Assembly: GCA_905221605.1 (NCBI GenBank)
Contig: CAJNDS010002324.1
Location: 589,501 to 653,500, forward strand
Direction: 5' to 3'
Length of the DNA: 64,000 bases
Source: Symbiodinium natans
Taxonomy: Eukaryota; Sar; Dinophyceae; Suessiales; Symbiodiniaceae
The stretch's first letter is position 1. The number at the start of each line of letters is the position of its first letter. Shown piece after piece: positions 1 to 10,139 of the stretch. Both the position numbers and the translations under genes were made by a program. The notes beneath the pieces were generated by a model. The model saw only the letters and a program-made list of their open reading frames with translations. It did not search any database and was not told where the DNA came from.

Positions 1-215
1 TAGGGTTTAGTGTTTAGGGCCAGGGTTTAGGGGTTTAGGCCTCAGAGATCTGTGTGTTTGTGGGGGGTTGTTTGGGGGTCTGAGGCCAAAAGGGGCTGGG
101 CAGTTTAGGGTTTAGGGCTAGGGTTTCAGGGATCAGGGGCCAGGGATTCAGGTTTAGGCTCCTAAACCCTAAACCCTAAACCCTAAACCCTAAACTAGGG
201 TTCTTCGGGCTTGGG
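1..215. repeat. Degenerate TTTAGGG tract ending in short CCCTAAA array
   Basis: Degenerate TTTAGGG units up to about 160 are followed by five CCCTAAA units at 161-195. No gene is seen here. Confidence 0.8.
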
Positions 216-287
216 GTGTACCTGCAATGCCCGACCATTCGTGTTCATGGAGTGCTCTCAGATGCGAAGAACAAGGATTGTTATCAA

Positions 288-395
288 CTTGGTCGCCCGC
301 AACCACCCTGGAAAATAAGGGTGCCCTTTTTGGGGCTGCTTACGCTTTACAGGGAAGCCCAGAACCACCAAAAGAGGGGTAAAGGGTACCAGAGG
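288..395. mobile_element. Family C2 inverted-repeat element, diverged copy
   Basis: Starts CTTGGTCGCCCGCAACC and shares with the copies at 16491 and 44223 the sequence of internal blocks AAGGGTGCCCTTTTT, GGGAAGCCCAGAACC and GTAAAGGGTACCA. The right terminal repeat is eroded. Confidence 0.6.
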
Positions 396-2127
396 GGGAT
401 GAGGCTTCAAAGGGGTGGGGTATGAGGCTTCAGGTTTAGGAAAAGGTCATGAATTCTTCAGGGCTTACGGTTTAGGGTTTAGGGCATACTGCAACAAGTA
501 GAAATTGTATCGTGATCAGCGAAGCTGCCGTGGCCGTAACGACGGGATCGGTGATGGCGACTCCTGGACCAATGCGCCGCCCTAAACCCTAAACCCTATA
601 AACCCTAAACACTAAACCCTAAACCCTAAACCTTAACCCCCAATACAACTTAAGGACAAGACCTTCGGCTGCAAAAGCGTTCTTCTTCTTCTTCTTCTTC
701 CTGTCTACGGTGTTTCCCTGATTCAGGGGGCACTCGGCTCCAGAATTCGAGATGTAAGATTCCTTGCCTTCCTGGGGTCTTGAGTTAAGGCTCTGGATTC
801 AGGGGTTTGCCCTAAACCCTAAGCCCCAAACCCTATAAACCCTTAACCCTGAACCGCGAAGAGTCGAGAGTAACGTGTGGCTAAGGACTCTCAAAGGCCT
901 TTTTGGCTCGAGCTTGGGGCTTCTCCAGGGTGCGACAGAGAAGCTGACACACTCGGATGCTCAGGCACCTCTGAGTACAAGTTCTCACTACATAACTGTA
1001 CCATGTGCGTATATATACATATATATTATGTATACATGTTCAATATAACACCCAAAACCCTAGATCCCAAAAGCCCCACATCCGAAGAACCCCCCCCCCC
1101 CCCCAGGCCTGTGCAAACAGCCGTGTACTGCGTGAACGGCGTAAGGCCAGTGATCCGGACCTCGAGCATGTAACGACGTCTGTGTCATTAACATTCTACA
1201 TGACCTTACAATACAGTAAACTCCACAAGGTTGGGGGAACATCCTCAGCCGCATATCCCAAATGGTATACTAAAGGGAATCCCAGCTCTAATCATCCTGA
1301 AACCATGTTCCAACTTTCTGGAGTTTGCTGTATGCCAACCCAAACCCTAAACCCCAAACCCCAAACCCTAAACCCCCAACCCAAAACACCCTGAACCTCT
1401 GAGCCCCAGGAGGAGAAACTACCTCAAGAACACCACAACCTACTTGCTGCAGTGCAAGCAACCCCCTTGTGGAATTCTTTGGAAACCTAGAAGAGAGCAG
1501 GCGTTGGGTCCTTAAGGTAGCATTCAGGCTCCAGGAAAAATCGGCTTGATCTTGAAACCTGAACCCTTGAGCCCAACGCCTCAACCCTATGCTGAGTAGT
1601 ATGGGGTCGAGGCGTGGTAACATCCTCTAAACTCGCTGAGCCCTACAAATCCTGCAAACCCAAAACCCCAAACCCTGAACCCTCAACCCACAACCACCCT
1701 AATCTCCATAAGCCCTAGACCCCGATTTAGTTTAAGGGTACCGTCCGCTCCGACTGGGCTGCCCCACTTCCAAAAACTCACGGCTCCCCGTGTAGTCCAA
1801 GGGCGTTGTCTCATGCATGATGCCTCAGCTTGGGTTTAGTAGGGTCTGGAGTTCAGGGGTTTCAGGTTTAGGGGTGAAATATAACTTCAAGACTGCGAAT
1901 CATGAGCCTAAGTGACAGTTTCCTCGTGGACCTAACATTGGGGGGTTTGGGGGTTCAGGGGGCTTAGAGATTTAAGGGGTTCAGGGCCTCGATTTGGGTT
2001 CTTGGGTTTTGGGGTTAATGCATTTGGGTTCGTGGGGTCCGTGGGGTTTTGGGGTTTGATGGGTTTAGAGTTTCGGGGGTCTAGGGCTTTGGGTTCGTGG
2101 GTGGGGGTTTGGGGTTTAGGGCTTTAG
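396..2127. other. Degenerate telomere-like DNA with short unique islands; no supported gene
   Basis: Unique islands at about 490-580, 655-790 and 885-1260 lie between CCCTAAA and TTTAGGG stretches. The island at 490-580 is open on both strands and may be an exon, but no boundary decides it. A C-run at about 1091-1104 and a CTT repeat at 680-700 are low complexity. Open frames here are short and partly made of repeat sequence. Confidence 0.5.
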
Positions 2128-2293
2128 AGTTAGGGGGTTTAGGGGTAGGGGGTTTAGGGGGTTTAGGGGGTTTAGGGGGTTTAGGGGGTTTAGGGGGTTT
2201 AGGGGGTTTAGGGGGTGGTTTAGGGGGTTTAGGGGGTTTGGGGATTTAGGGAGTTTAGGTGGTTTAGGGGTTTAGGGGGTTTAGGGGGTTTAG
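2128..2293 (+). repeat. Nonamer variant (TTTAGGGGG)n array
   Basis: About fifteen units with two extra G compared with the heptamer, mostly exact, with a few degenerate units. This is a locally homogenised telomere-like variant. Confidence 0.85.
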
Positions 2294-2465
2294 CGGCTTA
2301 GAGTTTACGTGGTTTCGGTCTTTGAGTTCAAGACGGGAAGAGACAATCTTGAACCTAGAGGACCCTACCCAGACGCAAACATCAGCAAAATAGACCATAG
2401 AGCCCCGAAACCGAGAGGGTGCATAAGCAATCGTTGCTCGTTACGCTCCCAGGAAAGCCCTCCGA

Positions 2466-2565
2466 ACCCTAAACCCTAAACCCTAAACCCTAAACCCTAA
2501 ACCCTAAACCCTAAACCCTAAACCCTAAACCCTAAACCCTAAACCCTAAACCCTAAACCCTAACC
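2466..2565 (-). repeat. (CCCTAAA)n array
   Basis: About fourteen near-perfect units directly left of the island at 2570-2665. Together with the array at 2667-2776 it forms the CCCTAAA-island-TTTAGGG arrangement. Confidence 0.95.
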
Positions 2566-2569
2566 CCAA

Positions 2570-2665
2570 GATGGCGGAAAAAGCGGCTAGAGCCGACTTG
2601 GACGCCGCAGGTTGTGGTCATCGGGCGGCTCCAGGACACGCTTACCTCGGGCGACGGGGTGGGTG
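2570..2665. other. Exon-like island, strand undecided
   Basis: Unique GC-rich island between converging telomere-like arrays. Plus reading after a CAG at 2610 gives VVVIGRLQDTLTSGDG; minus reading gives a strong GTAAGC donor after CCCGAG. Both strands are open, so I do not assign it. Its neighbours at 3984-5380 read on the minus strand. Confidence 0.4.
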
Positions 2666-2666
2666 C

Positions 2667-2776
2667 AGGGTTTAGGGTTTAGGGTTTAGGGTTTAGGGTT
2701 TAGGGTTTAGGGTTTAGGGTTTAGGGTTTAGGGTTTAGGGTTTAGGGTTTAGGGTTTAGGGTTTAGGGTTTAGGGC
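2667..2776 (+). repeat. (TTTAGGG)n array
   Basis: About fifteen perfect heptamers on the right side of the island at 2570-2665. Confidence 0.95.
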
Positions 2777-3340
2777 TTGGGGTTTTGGGTCTGGGTTTAG
2801 GATGGTGCTTGGTGAGGGCTGGGTGGAGGGCTTAGGGTTTGGGACGGATGCAGGTCTTTTCGGCTGAAGGTTAGGCTTGCATTAAGGTTTTTGAGGACGT
2901 TCAAATGGGTCCTTGAAAGGGTACAGGATTTAGGGTTACAGGATCAGGCTTGGTTGAGATTTAGATGGGTTCGTGGTTAGGATGTTGCAAGTGGAGTGGC
3001 CCTTCAGTTGCAGTGAAAAAAAGGCTTCAAGAGTTTGGGGATTGCAGGGGGCCTAGATTGGGGTGTATACCCATTACAACTAGTGCTATAACAAACCGGT
3101 ATAGTAAGGGGGGCCCCTTGCTGAACTCCGACTCCCCCCTTCAGGACTCTCATGTAGAGGACGCCCAGTTCAAGGGCCTTGCAAAGGAATCTTACCCCCG
3201 CATAAGCCCTATCAGCCCTACAAACCTATCAGCCCTGTGAACTCTATCAACCCGAGACTCTATAAGCCCTATGCGACACCCCCTCCCCCGAGGGTCTAGG
3301 GTTTAGGGTTTAGGGATTAGGGTTTAGGGGTTTAGGGGTT
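2777..3340. other. Mostly unique sequence without supported gene
   Basis: A plus-strand open frame of 91 codons at 2965-3240 has no recognisable motif, and its right part consists of diverged repeat units (AGCCCTATCAG). I do not support it as a gene. Confidence 0.4.
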
Positions 3341-3344
3341 TTGG

Positions 3345-3435
3345 CGATGCATCCAGGTGGCCGTGAGCGAGGTGGTGGTGCTGCTGTACAAGCTCCTGAG
3401 CAGCTCGGCCCTTGACTTCCTTTAAGCCCTCAGAT
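3345..3435 (-). CDS. Candidate exon, frame undecided
   Basis: Unique island between TTTAGGG stretches. On the minus strand it has acceptors AAAG|G (right end near 3425) and CTCAG|G, and all three frames are open, for example EVKGRAAQELVQQHHHLAHG. The plus strand is also open. The minus strand is preferred only because the three exon candidates to its right are minus-strand and match in phase. Confidence 0.3.
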
Positions 3436-3983
3436 GTGGTAGGTTTAGGGTTTAGGGTTTAGGGTTCAGGGTTCAGGGTTCAGGGATTAGGGTTTAGGGT
3501 TTAGGGTTTGGAAGGCCTGCTCTAGAATATCAACCCCTCGACCCAAGTAGTAGACCCTGCGCATACAGAAGGTCGGGGTTTGGTTTGCTGGTATTCCGAA
3601 ACGGGCACCCAGAATGTTCATAGACCACACTTCACGTACTATATGTATGTTCTCAGGGCTTCTAAAGCACCTGTACTCAAATATACTACATTGTAGTATA
3701 CTACTGAGAGCATTTCATTAGGGCGGGGTCTCTTAAGCCCCAAACCCTAAACCCGGAACCCTGGACCAAAACCGTAAACCCTAAACCTTAACCCTAAACC
3801 CTAAACAACTCTAAGCCCTGCACCCTAAAAGGACTGTTGGATGGTTTAGGGTTTAGGGTTTAGGGTTTAGGGTTGAGGGCTTAGGGTTTAGGGTTTAGGG
3901 TTTGGGGTTTAGGGTTTAGGGTTTAGGGTTGAGGGTTTAGGGTTTAGGGTTTAACCCTATAACGCCTTAAAGCTTCAAGAAGC

Positions 3984-4057
3984 CTGGGAATCCCATGCTG
4001 CCAGGGGGCAAGGTGCCGGTGGGCACTGGTGGCCAGTACATAAAGTTCCACTCAAGC
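3984..4057 (-). CDS. Candidate internal exon, third of a phase-matched run of three
   Basis: Minus-strand exon of 74 nt: acceptor GAAG|GCTTGAG at the right, donor CCAG|GCTTCT (GC type) at the left. It begins with one base of a split codon and ends with one, giving LEWNFMYWPPVPTGTLPPGS followed by MGFP. The previous exon (4616-4662) ends with two bases, so the codon is completed. The Trp/Tyr/Pro-rich composition is unlike the flanking repeats. No family recognised. Confidence 0.55.
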
Positions 4058-4245
4058 CTTCGATGGCCCAGGCAGTTCACTCTGGGGTTTAGGGGTTTAG
4101 GGGTTTAGGGTTTAGGGTTTAGGGTTTAGGGTTTAGGCTTTAGGGTTTAGGGCATTAGGGGTATTAGGGCATTAGGGTATTAGGGTATTGGGGTATTAGG
4201 GTGCTAGTGGCAAACCCGGGCTCAAGGTTGAGGACATGTGAGGTT

Positions 4246-4270
4246 GGGGGGGGGGGGGGGGGGGGGGGGG
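4246..4270 (+). repeat. G25 homopolymer
   Basis: Twenty-five consecutive G, next to diverged telomere-like sequence. Confidence 0.98.
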
Positions 4271-4615
4271 CTCTGCACCCTACGGACATTGAACTCCGAA
4301 TCCGTGAAACAAGACCTTGGCGTTTAGGGTCTAGGGTCCCTAAACCCTAAACCCCAAACCCTAAACCCCAAACCCTAAATCCTAAATCCAAAAGCCTACT
4401 CCAAGAAGAGTCCCAAGCTCCCCGGGGATTCAGACCAGGCCGGCAAGCAAGACATGCCAACTCTATGCGAAGAACAAAGCCTGAGATTAGGGTTTAGGGT
4501 TTAGGATTTAAGGCTACGGGTTAAGGAGCACCTGAGCCATCAGCAACTTGAACGGTAGGTGGATTTAGGACTCAGGCGTTTAAGCCATCGTGGAAGCTTT
4601 GTACCAAGTACTTGC

Positions 4616-4662
4616 CTGGGCGAGGGGTTTGAAGGCTGCATCTGTGTGACGAGGTAGCCCTC
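4616..4662 (-). CDS. Candidate internal exon, second of the run of three
   Basis: Minus-strand exon of 47 nt with acceptor GACCAG|GAGGGC and donor CCCAG|GCAAGT, a strong GC donor. It starts in phase 0 and leaves two bases at its end, reading EGYLVTQMQPSNPSP. The upstream exon 5291-5380 ends in phase 0 and the downstream exon 3984-4057 starts with one base, so all three join in frame. AG|G occurs at both boundaries, a known feature of dinoflagellate introns. Confidence 0.6.
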
Positions 4663-5204
4663 CTGGTCGGGGATGCAGCCAAGGCTTTTCGAGGGGTTTA
4701 GGACGCTTAGGTCTAGGGCAGCTAAGAGTCTAAGAGCGTTCTGGGTTCCTTCAGTGCCTTAAGGTGCTATTCTCATGCTTCCCTCATGTGTTTAGAGCTG
4801 TACACAGCGGCGGGCGCAAGGACGTTGGATCCTTAAGCCCTCGTAGTAGGCCCTTGGACCCATGATCCTAAACCTGCGCAGTTAGGGTTTGAAGTTGGTT
4901 GGAGAGTGGCCACCCCATGTTACAGTCAAGTCATGCACCCCACCCCCCCTGATCCACTCGCTTCGCCGCACGCCTAAACACCTCTGAGCCTGGAATCCGG
5001 GTTCAAGGAATGTTTCGGGTTTCGGGTTGACATCTTGGGAAGTGAACAAGAATGCAAGCCCAGCCCCTTGAATCCTTGAACCCTGCGCGGACAGGGTGCA
5101 ACGGTCGAACCCCTACTCTGCAGTAATCCCAAAACCCTGATACTAAACGTACGCCACCTAAACCCTAAACCGCAAACCCCAAACCCCAAACCCTAACCCT
5201 AAAC

Positions 5205-5258
5205 CCTAAACCCTAAACCCTAAACCCTAAACCCTAAACCCTAAACCCTAAACCCTGA
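5205..5258 (-). repeat. (CCCTAAA)n array left of exon candidate
   Basis: About eight heptamers, followed by degenerate units up to 5290. Confidence 0.9.
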
Positions 5259-5290
5259 ACCCTAGACCTATATAAACCCCAAGCCCTGGC

Positions 5291-5380
5291 CTCCAGGAGC
5301 ACAATGTACGGGCACCCGGTCAGGGGTCGCAGGATCGACCCAAACTGGGCGAAGAGCACGCGCGGCGTCACGAGCTCGAC
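5291..5380 (-). CDS. Candidate internal exon, first of the run of three
   Basis: Minus-strand exon of exactly 90 nt, 30 codons in phase 0-0. Acceptor AGACCAG|GTCGAG at the right, donor CTGGAG|GCCAGG (GC type) at the left. It reads VELVTPRVLFAQFGSILRPL and then ten more residues ending PYIVLLE. The alternation of hydrophobic residues looks like folded protein; the LFAQFGSI stretch recalls the helix of RNA-recognition motifs, but too little is present to claim it. Flanked by CCCTAAA on the left and TTTAGGG on the right. Confidence 0.6.
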
Positions 5381-5399
5381 CTGGTCTTGTGCTTCATGG

Positions 5400-5960
5400 G
5401 TTTAGGGTTTAGGGTTTGGGTTTAGGGTTTGGGGTTAGGGCTTAGGGTTGAGGTTCATGGGTTTGGGGTTTAGGGCTTGGAGGTTCATGGGTTTAGGGTT
5501 TTGGGGCTCGGGTTCAGTGCTTGGAGGTTCATGGGTTTAGGGTTTAGGGCTTGGAGGTTCATGGGTTTAGGGTTTAGGGTTTAGGGTTTCGTGTGAATAC
5601 GAAGTGAAACAAAATCCCCCGTTCATGCCGTTCGTTCGTTCACACAATTCATGCATTCATTCACTACGCTCACTACTTTCTAATTGTGTTCATTCACTTC
5701 ACTCTCTTGTTCACTCCTTTCGTAATCCACAGAGTTAGTACTAATACTGGAGGACAGGTTCATTCTGGAGGATACAGCTTATAAGGAGTGAACAGAGTCA
5801 AGAGTGAAGAGCCCGTACTAAGTTCAGAAGCTGTGTCATGAAGGTGGTTCATGGGTTTAGGGTTTCGTGCTTGGAGGTTCATGGGTTTAGGGCTTAGGGT
5901 TTAGGGCTTGGAGGTTGATGGGTTTGGGGTTTAGGTTTAGGGTTTTAAGGGCACTTTTAA
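5400..5960 (+). repeat. Degenerate TTTAGGG block with repeated GGAGGTTCATGGGTTTAGGG
   Basis: A compound unit joining GGAGGTTCATGG to TTTAGGG recurs at about 5470, 5510, 5555, 5850 and 5905. Between 5600 and 5830 lies a (TTCA)n-rich stretch (TTCATTCACT, GTTCGTTCAC) and unique DNA. No gene supported. Confidence 0.7.
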
Positions 5961-5974
5961 CATCAACCCTAAAC

Positions 5975-6405
5975 TCAGGGCCTAGGCCGCCCCCCTACAT
6001 TGGGGGGGCGGCGCTTAAGCGCTTTGACCTCGATGGCACAAGCCGACCCAGGTCGCTCGCCCGCCTCCCACAGCATGGGGGTCGGTAGCGCCCACGAGGG
6101 GCCCGGTACCTGAACACGTTCTCCTTGGGACCGGTACTGGTCCCTGTTAATGAAGTAACCTGAACCTCCGGGTCGCTGCCTTTTTGGGTACCCGGGCCCT
6201 CTGGCCCCTGGCCCCCCTGGCCCCCCTCCCCCCTGGTCGGGCCCCGCCGCCACTCTCTGTTTGTGCCGCCGGGCCCCCCTGGCCCCCTGACCCTGCCCTA
6301 CTGGCCCGGCTTCGGGGCCTCTATCTGACCTTCGAGACCTTGCTGGCACGCTTGACTCTCGGATTCAACCAACATCAAAGTTTTGAAGAGTGGACTGTCG
6401 TCTGA
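5975..6405. other. GC-rich unique island with long open frames on both strands
   Basis: A minus-strand frame of 124 codons at 5975-6349 contains GYFINRDQYRSQGERV and Gly/Arg/Pro-rich stretches; the plus strand is also open. It might include exon sequence, but the central CCCCTGGCCCC repeats are low complexity and no splice boundary settles the frame. Confidence 0.3.
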
Positions 6406-6715
6406 GTTTAGGCCTAAACCCTAAAAGGGGTAGGTTTGGGTGGCTTTGCCGCCTTGGACGGCGTGGGGTGGGAGAAAAGTGTTTAGATGGCCCTCCACAA
6501 TCGGGCCAAAGCTGCTCTTCAGCACCTCACGAAGCTTTCGAGCTTGTTCCGAAACCTAACCTTCACAGCATCTACGCCCTATCACAGCAAACCCTAAACT
6601 CGAAACCCTACGCCCTCTTGGTACGTCACGAATAATTGGGGTTAGAAGTACCCATGAACCTCCCAGTCGGGAGGGAGGGGGAGCAGGGCAGAGGGTTTCA
6701 GGCTTTTTAGGGTTT

Positions 6716-6923
6716 AGGGTTTAGGGTTTTAGGGTTTTAGGGTTTTAGGGTTTTAGGGTTTTAGGGTTTTAGGGTTTTAGGGTTTTAGGGTTTTAGGGTT
6801 TTAGGGTTTTAGGGTTTTAGGGTTTTAGGGTTTTAGGGTTTTAGGGTTTTAGGGTTTTAGGGTTTTAGGGTTTTAGGGTTTTAGGGTTTTAGGGTTTTAG
6901 GGTTTTAGGGTTTTAGGGTTTTA
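6716..6923 (+). repeat. Homogeneous octamer array (TTTTAGGG)n
   Basis: About twenty-five near-perfect TTTTAGGG units after two TTTAGGG units. TTTTAGGG is the telomere unit of Chlamydomonas and some other green algae; here it lies inside heptamer territory. Slippage or an altered telomerase template are both possible. Confidence 0.95.
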
Positions 6924-6929
6924 GGGGTT

Positions 6930-7515
6930 TCGTGGTGGAGGGTTTAGGGACTTGAGGGATTTGAGGGTTTAGTTTTTTTGGGGGCTTTGGGTTTTCGGGG
7001 TTAGGGCCTCTCAGGCTTGCTGCTTAGGCTTAACTCCAACATCGAGTTGCTTGCCCCTGAACTCTATTTAAGCCAGGGAACAACACCACATATTGAGCAC
7101 AACACACCAATGCTCACCGAAAAAACTACTCAAAGCATCCAAAACCAGATGATCACCCTAAACCCTAGACAGCTCTGAACAAAACTGCTCCCCTTTCTGA
7201 TCCTGCAACCCCTCCCCCGCACCCTCCCCCCCCGCCCCCCCTAAACCCTAAACCAAGAAAGGGGCTGAGCTGCCTCAGAGGGTCACAAAAAACCTCGCCC
7301 CCCCAGCAGACATAATGAAGTAGCCAAAGCAATGTTGTTTATTCTTTATAGGGTTTGGGGTCGTCCCCTCCCTCCACCGACATTGAGAGCCTTTCAAAGC
7401 CTCCGTTTGCAGGCCCAAAACTTCAAGCCAGCAAGATACCGAATGCCGAAGCCCAAGCTAGGATCTCCTTAAGGATCCTGGACGAAGTCCGGTAAACCCG
7501 GGATTCCTTGAAAAA
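6930..7515. other. Mostly unique DNA without a decided gene
   Basis: Includes a plus-strand open stretch 7415-7492 reading PKLQASKIPNAEAQAR after a TTGCAG|G acceptor-like site. Its orientation disagrees with the neighbouring candidates and no donor is clear. Confidence 0.3.
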
Positions 7516-7520
7516 CGAAA

Positions 7521-7664
7521 GGTTTAGGGTTTAGGGTTTAGATTCGGGTTTAGGGTTTAGGGTTTAGGGTTTAGGGTTTAGGGTTTAGGGTTTAGGGTTT
7601 AGGGTTTAGGGTTTAGGGTTTAGGGTTTAGGGTTTAGGGTTTAGGGTTTAGGGTTTAGGGTTGA
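7521..7664 (+). repeat. (TTTAGGG)n array
   Basis: About nineteen near-perfect heptamers after a short degenerate start. Confidence 0.95.
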
Positions 7665-8520
7665 GGCTTAAGTGTTTCGGGTGGGGTTTCGGGGCCTAGG
7701 AGAAATTAAGCCCTTGATCCTGGAACCCCTGAACCCTACACCCTAAACCCTAAACCCGTAAGAGTGCGGCAGTCATCGTCGCTGGCGTCAGGCATTGCGC
7801 CTGGCCAAGGATCCAAACCCGGACTTTCTCTAAGGGTCCATGTACTCAAATAGGGAATACTTGGGCCTTATATAGGCACTTTGGGGCCCAAGTATGTAAC
7901 AATTCGGTACATGGACTTTTGGGGTGCCTTAAAGTTGCTACATAGAGACGTTGGGGCTCAAGTATGTAGCATCTCGGTACATGGACCCTTAGGGTTTCTT
8001 GAAGTGCAGCTTTTCTTGGGCTTAGGGTGTATCATCATCGGGTTTATCGGGCTTAGGGTGTATCCTCATGCTTGGGTTTAGGGCAGGCAGAAGCTTTTGG
8101 GTGTAGGGTTCTGGAGGTCCAAGCGGCTTTGAGCTTAGGGTCTACAGGAATTGGGCTGAAGCCTGCTTTAGGGTTTAGGGTTTAGGGTTCAGGGTTTAGG
8201 GTTTAGGGTTTAGGGTTTAGGGTTAGGGTTTAGGGTTTAGGGTTTAGTTTAGGGTCCTTCTTAAGGGAGGAGGGGCGTTAGGGAGTGGTGGGAAGTGTTC
8301 GGCAACCAAGGATTACATACCCCTCTCTTGAGGGCCCTATCCTTGTCCCTAAACCCTAAACCCTAAACCCTAAACCCGAAACACTAAACCCTAAATCCTC
8401 AACCCTAAACCCCAAGCTGTTAGCACCCTCTGGTCGGCAGCCTCCCGTAGACCCTATGGTCCTACAACCATACAACCCTGAAGCCCTATACCCCTATCAT
8501 CCACGGTTTAGGGTTTAGGG
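7665..8520. other. Diverged repeats and one small exon-like island
   Basis: A minus-strand island at about 7765-7825 after GGCCAG|G reads AMPDASDDDCRTLT. At 7835-7995 two similar copies of a stretch containing GTATGTAACAATTCGGTACA and its relative form an approximate 96-bp tandem duplication. The rest is degenerate TTTAGGG/CCCTAAA. Confidence 0.4.
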
Positions 8521-8535
8521 TTTAGGGTCGATTGC

Positions 8536-8780
8536 CTGTTGTCACTCGCATGCTCCTTGCATGCCGCTTGGAATTCCAACTGCTTGTTGCGCCGTATAGA
8601 CGCCGAGCTCGGACTTTTTGGTCGTGATCGGCCCCTGCAGGAGCGGTGCCAGAGCGCGTGCCGGACTTGCGGGTTCTCGCGATCATACGCGATGAGATCG
8701 CGCATTTCCTGCCATCTCTCGTTGTCGACGGCGTCTATCAGCCTGGCCAACTTGACCCAGGCACCGCCGCGCCCAGGGTC
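8536..8780 (-). CDS. Candidate exon of 245 nt, unknown function
   Basis: The longest exon candidate outside the FNIP gene: 81 codons plus two bases on the minus strand, acceptor GGCCCAG|GACCC, donor AACAG|GCAATC (GC type). It reads KLARLIDAVDNERWQEMRDL, then an Arg/Ser-rich tail including KSPSSASIRRNKQLEFQAAC. The helix-like first half and basic second half look like genuine protein; no family recognised. CCCTAAA tracts lie to its left, with a short TTTAGGG stretch at 8502-8527. The plus strand is also open, so strand rests on composition and boundaries. Confidence 0.55.
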
Positions 8781-8964
8781 CTGGGCCAAAGCGGGTCATA
8801 GTGTGTATGACCTCACCAAAGCTCAAAGCTCAACCTGTCAGCTCGTTGCTTGAGGTTACTCTGCACGGTCACGCCAGTGTCTGGGTTTGGGCCTTGGGCT
8901 GTAGGGCTAGCCCCTACACCCGAAAACCTAAACCCTGCACTCCCTAAATCCTAAGCCCTAAGCC

Positions 8965-9035
8965 CTAAACCGGCTTCGGGCGTGGGACTTGGTGTAGGAA
9001 AGTCTTGGGATTCTGCCGAACTACTGCGCCACGGA
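8965..9035 (-). CDS. Candidate exon
   Basis: Minus-strand island reading RGAVVRQNPKTFLHQVPRPK after ATCAAAG|TC. Lies between CCCTAAA-type units on both sides. Left boundary unclear. Confidence 0.4.
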
Positions 9036-9123
9036 CTTTGATGGTTCTCTGTGTCCCAAACCCTAAACCCTGAACCCCAAACCACAAACCCTAAACCCAA
9101 AACCCTGAACCCTAAACCCTCGC

Positions 9124-9162
9124 CTCACAGGCGGCCGCTGTGGCCTCATCAGCACTCAGGCG
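9124..9162 (-). CDS. Candidate micro-exon of 39 nt
   Basis: Thirteen codons in phase 0-0 on the minus strand: acceptor CTTAAG|CGC, donor TGTGAG|GCGAGG (GC type), reading RLSADEATAAACE. Flanked left by CCCTAAA and right by TTCGGGG/TTTAGGG-like units. Confidence 0.45.
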
Positions 9163-9261
9163 CTTAAGATGCGCAAGCTTAGGTTTGGAGTTCGGGGCTC
9201 AGGGTTCGGGTTTCGGGTTTCGGGTTTCGGGGTTCGGGGTTTGGGTATTGGGGTTTGGGGT

Positions 9262-9328
9262 TCGGGGGTTTAGGGCTTAGGGCTTAGGGCTTAGGGCTTA
9301 GGGCTTAGGGCTTAGGGCTTAGGGCTTA
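9262..9328 (+). repeat. (CTTAGGG)n variant array
   Basis: About nine GGGCTTA units, a homogenised C-for-T variant of the heptamer. Confidence 0.9.
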
Positions 9329-9329
9329 G

Positions 9330-9660
9330 GCTCCGGCTTAGGAAGATGGGTTTTGGAAAGTAACGCGGGCCGGTTTTCTGATCTACGGCTCAGGTCTAGA
9401 GTTGAGGGTGTGGGGTTCAGGGTTTTCCGTTTATTGGGCTACACAAGATACAAGTGCCCGAAACCCCAAAACCCTAAAGCCTGAACCCCAAATCCTAGAC
9501 CCTAAACCCTAATCCCTGAACCCTACAAGACGCAAGGGGACGACATTCTGATCGGGACTCCGAAAGGGAGTCGTGATTCAGAGAACATTGTCAAGAGGTG
9601 CCCTTCTAATGCTACACCCCTTACTGTGAGGACTTGAAAGAATTGGGGGGGAAGGGTTTA
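9330..9660. other. Two exon-like islands between degenerate repeats
   Basis: Minus-strand readings at about 9340-9400 (VDQKTGPRYFPKPIFLS) and 9530-9625 (HLLTMFSESRLPFGVPIR) are protein-like but their boundaries are not clear. Confidence 0.35.
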
Positions 9661-9725
9661 GGGTTTTAGGGTCCAGGGCTACTATATGAGGCCTCCCGTA
9701 TTATGAAATAATGCGTATTCTAGAT

Positions 9726-9827
9726 TGCCCAGTAACCTAGGAATAGAAAGGGTGCCCTTTTTTGCTTAAAAGGGGTTTATAAGGGAACATAAACCCCCAA
9801 AAAAGGGAATAAGGGTTATACTGGGCA
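9726..9827. mobile_element. Family C1 inverted-repeat element
   Basis: 102-bp element with perfect 9-bp terminal repeats TGCCCAGTA / TACTGGGCA. Internal blocks CCTAGGAATA, GGGTGCCCTTTTTTGCTTAA, AGGGGTTTATAAGGGAAC and CCCCCAAAAAAGGGAATAAG recur in copies at 15008, 22439, 32720 and 61738. Too short to encode a transposase, so non-autonomous. Confidence 0.8.
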
Positions 9828-9861
9828 TCCTAGAAGGGGGCCAATCAGGCCCGTCACCTCT

Positions 9862-9949
9862 CAAGGATCAGTGCGGGCGGGCGACGCAATTGCAAATACC
9901 AGGGTCCTCTGGTGTCGCAGTGGGCAGCCACGTCGGACACAACGTGAAC
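9862..9949 (-). CDS. Candidate exon
   Basis: Minus-strand frame after acceptor CCCCAG|GTTCAC reads VHVVSDVAAHCDTRGPWYLQ and continues LRRPPALILE. Strongly protein-like; TTTAGGG-type repeats lie to its right. The left end lies near CTTGAG|AGGTGA. Plus strand also open. Confidence 0.45.
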
Positions 9950-10139
9950 CTGGGGCTTTAGGGTTCAGGGTTTACATGGGGGCTTGCGAAATTAGGGGCA
10001 TCGTATTGGGCTCCTCATCGCAAGGGAACCCGAAACCCTAAACCCTAAACCCTAAACCCCATGTTTGTGAACCCCCGTATATGTTTCGACACACTTTTTG
10101 GCACGACACACTTTTTTGCAGATGAACTAGCAGGCAGCA

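Noticed and set aside
2466-2776. True chromosome end
   Set aside because: Arrays of both orientations with unique DNA on both sides recur through the whole window, so none marks a terminus.
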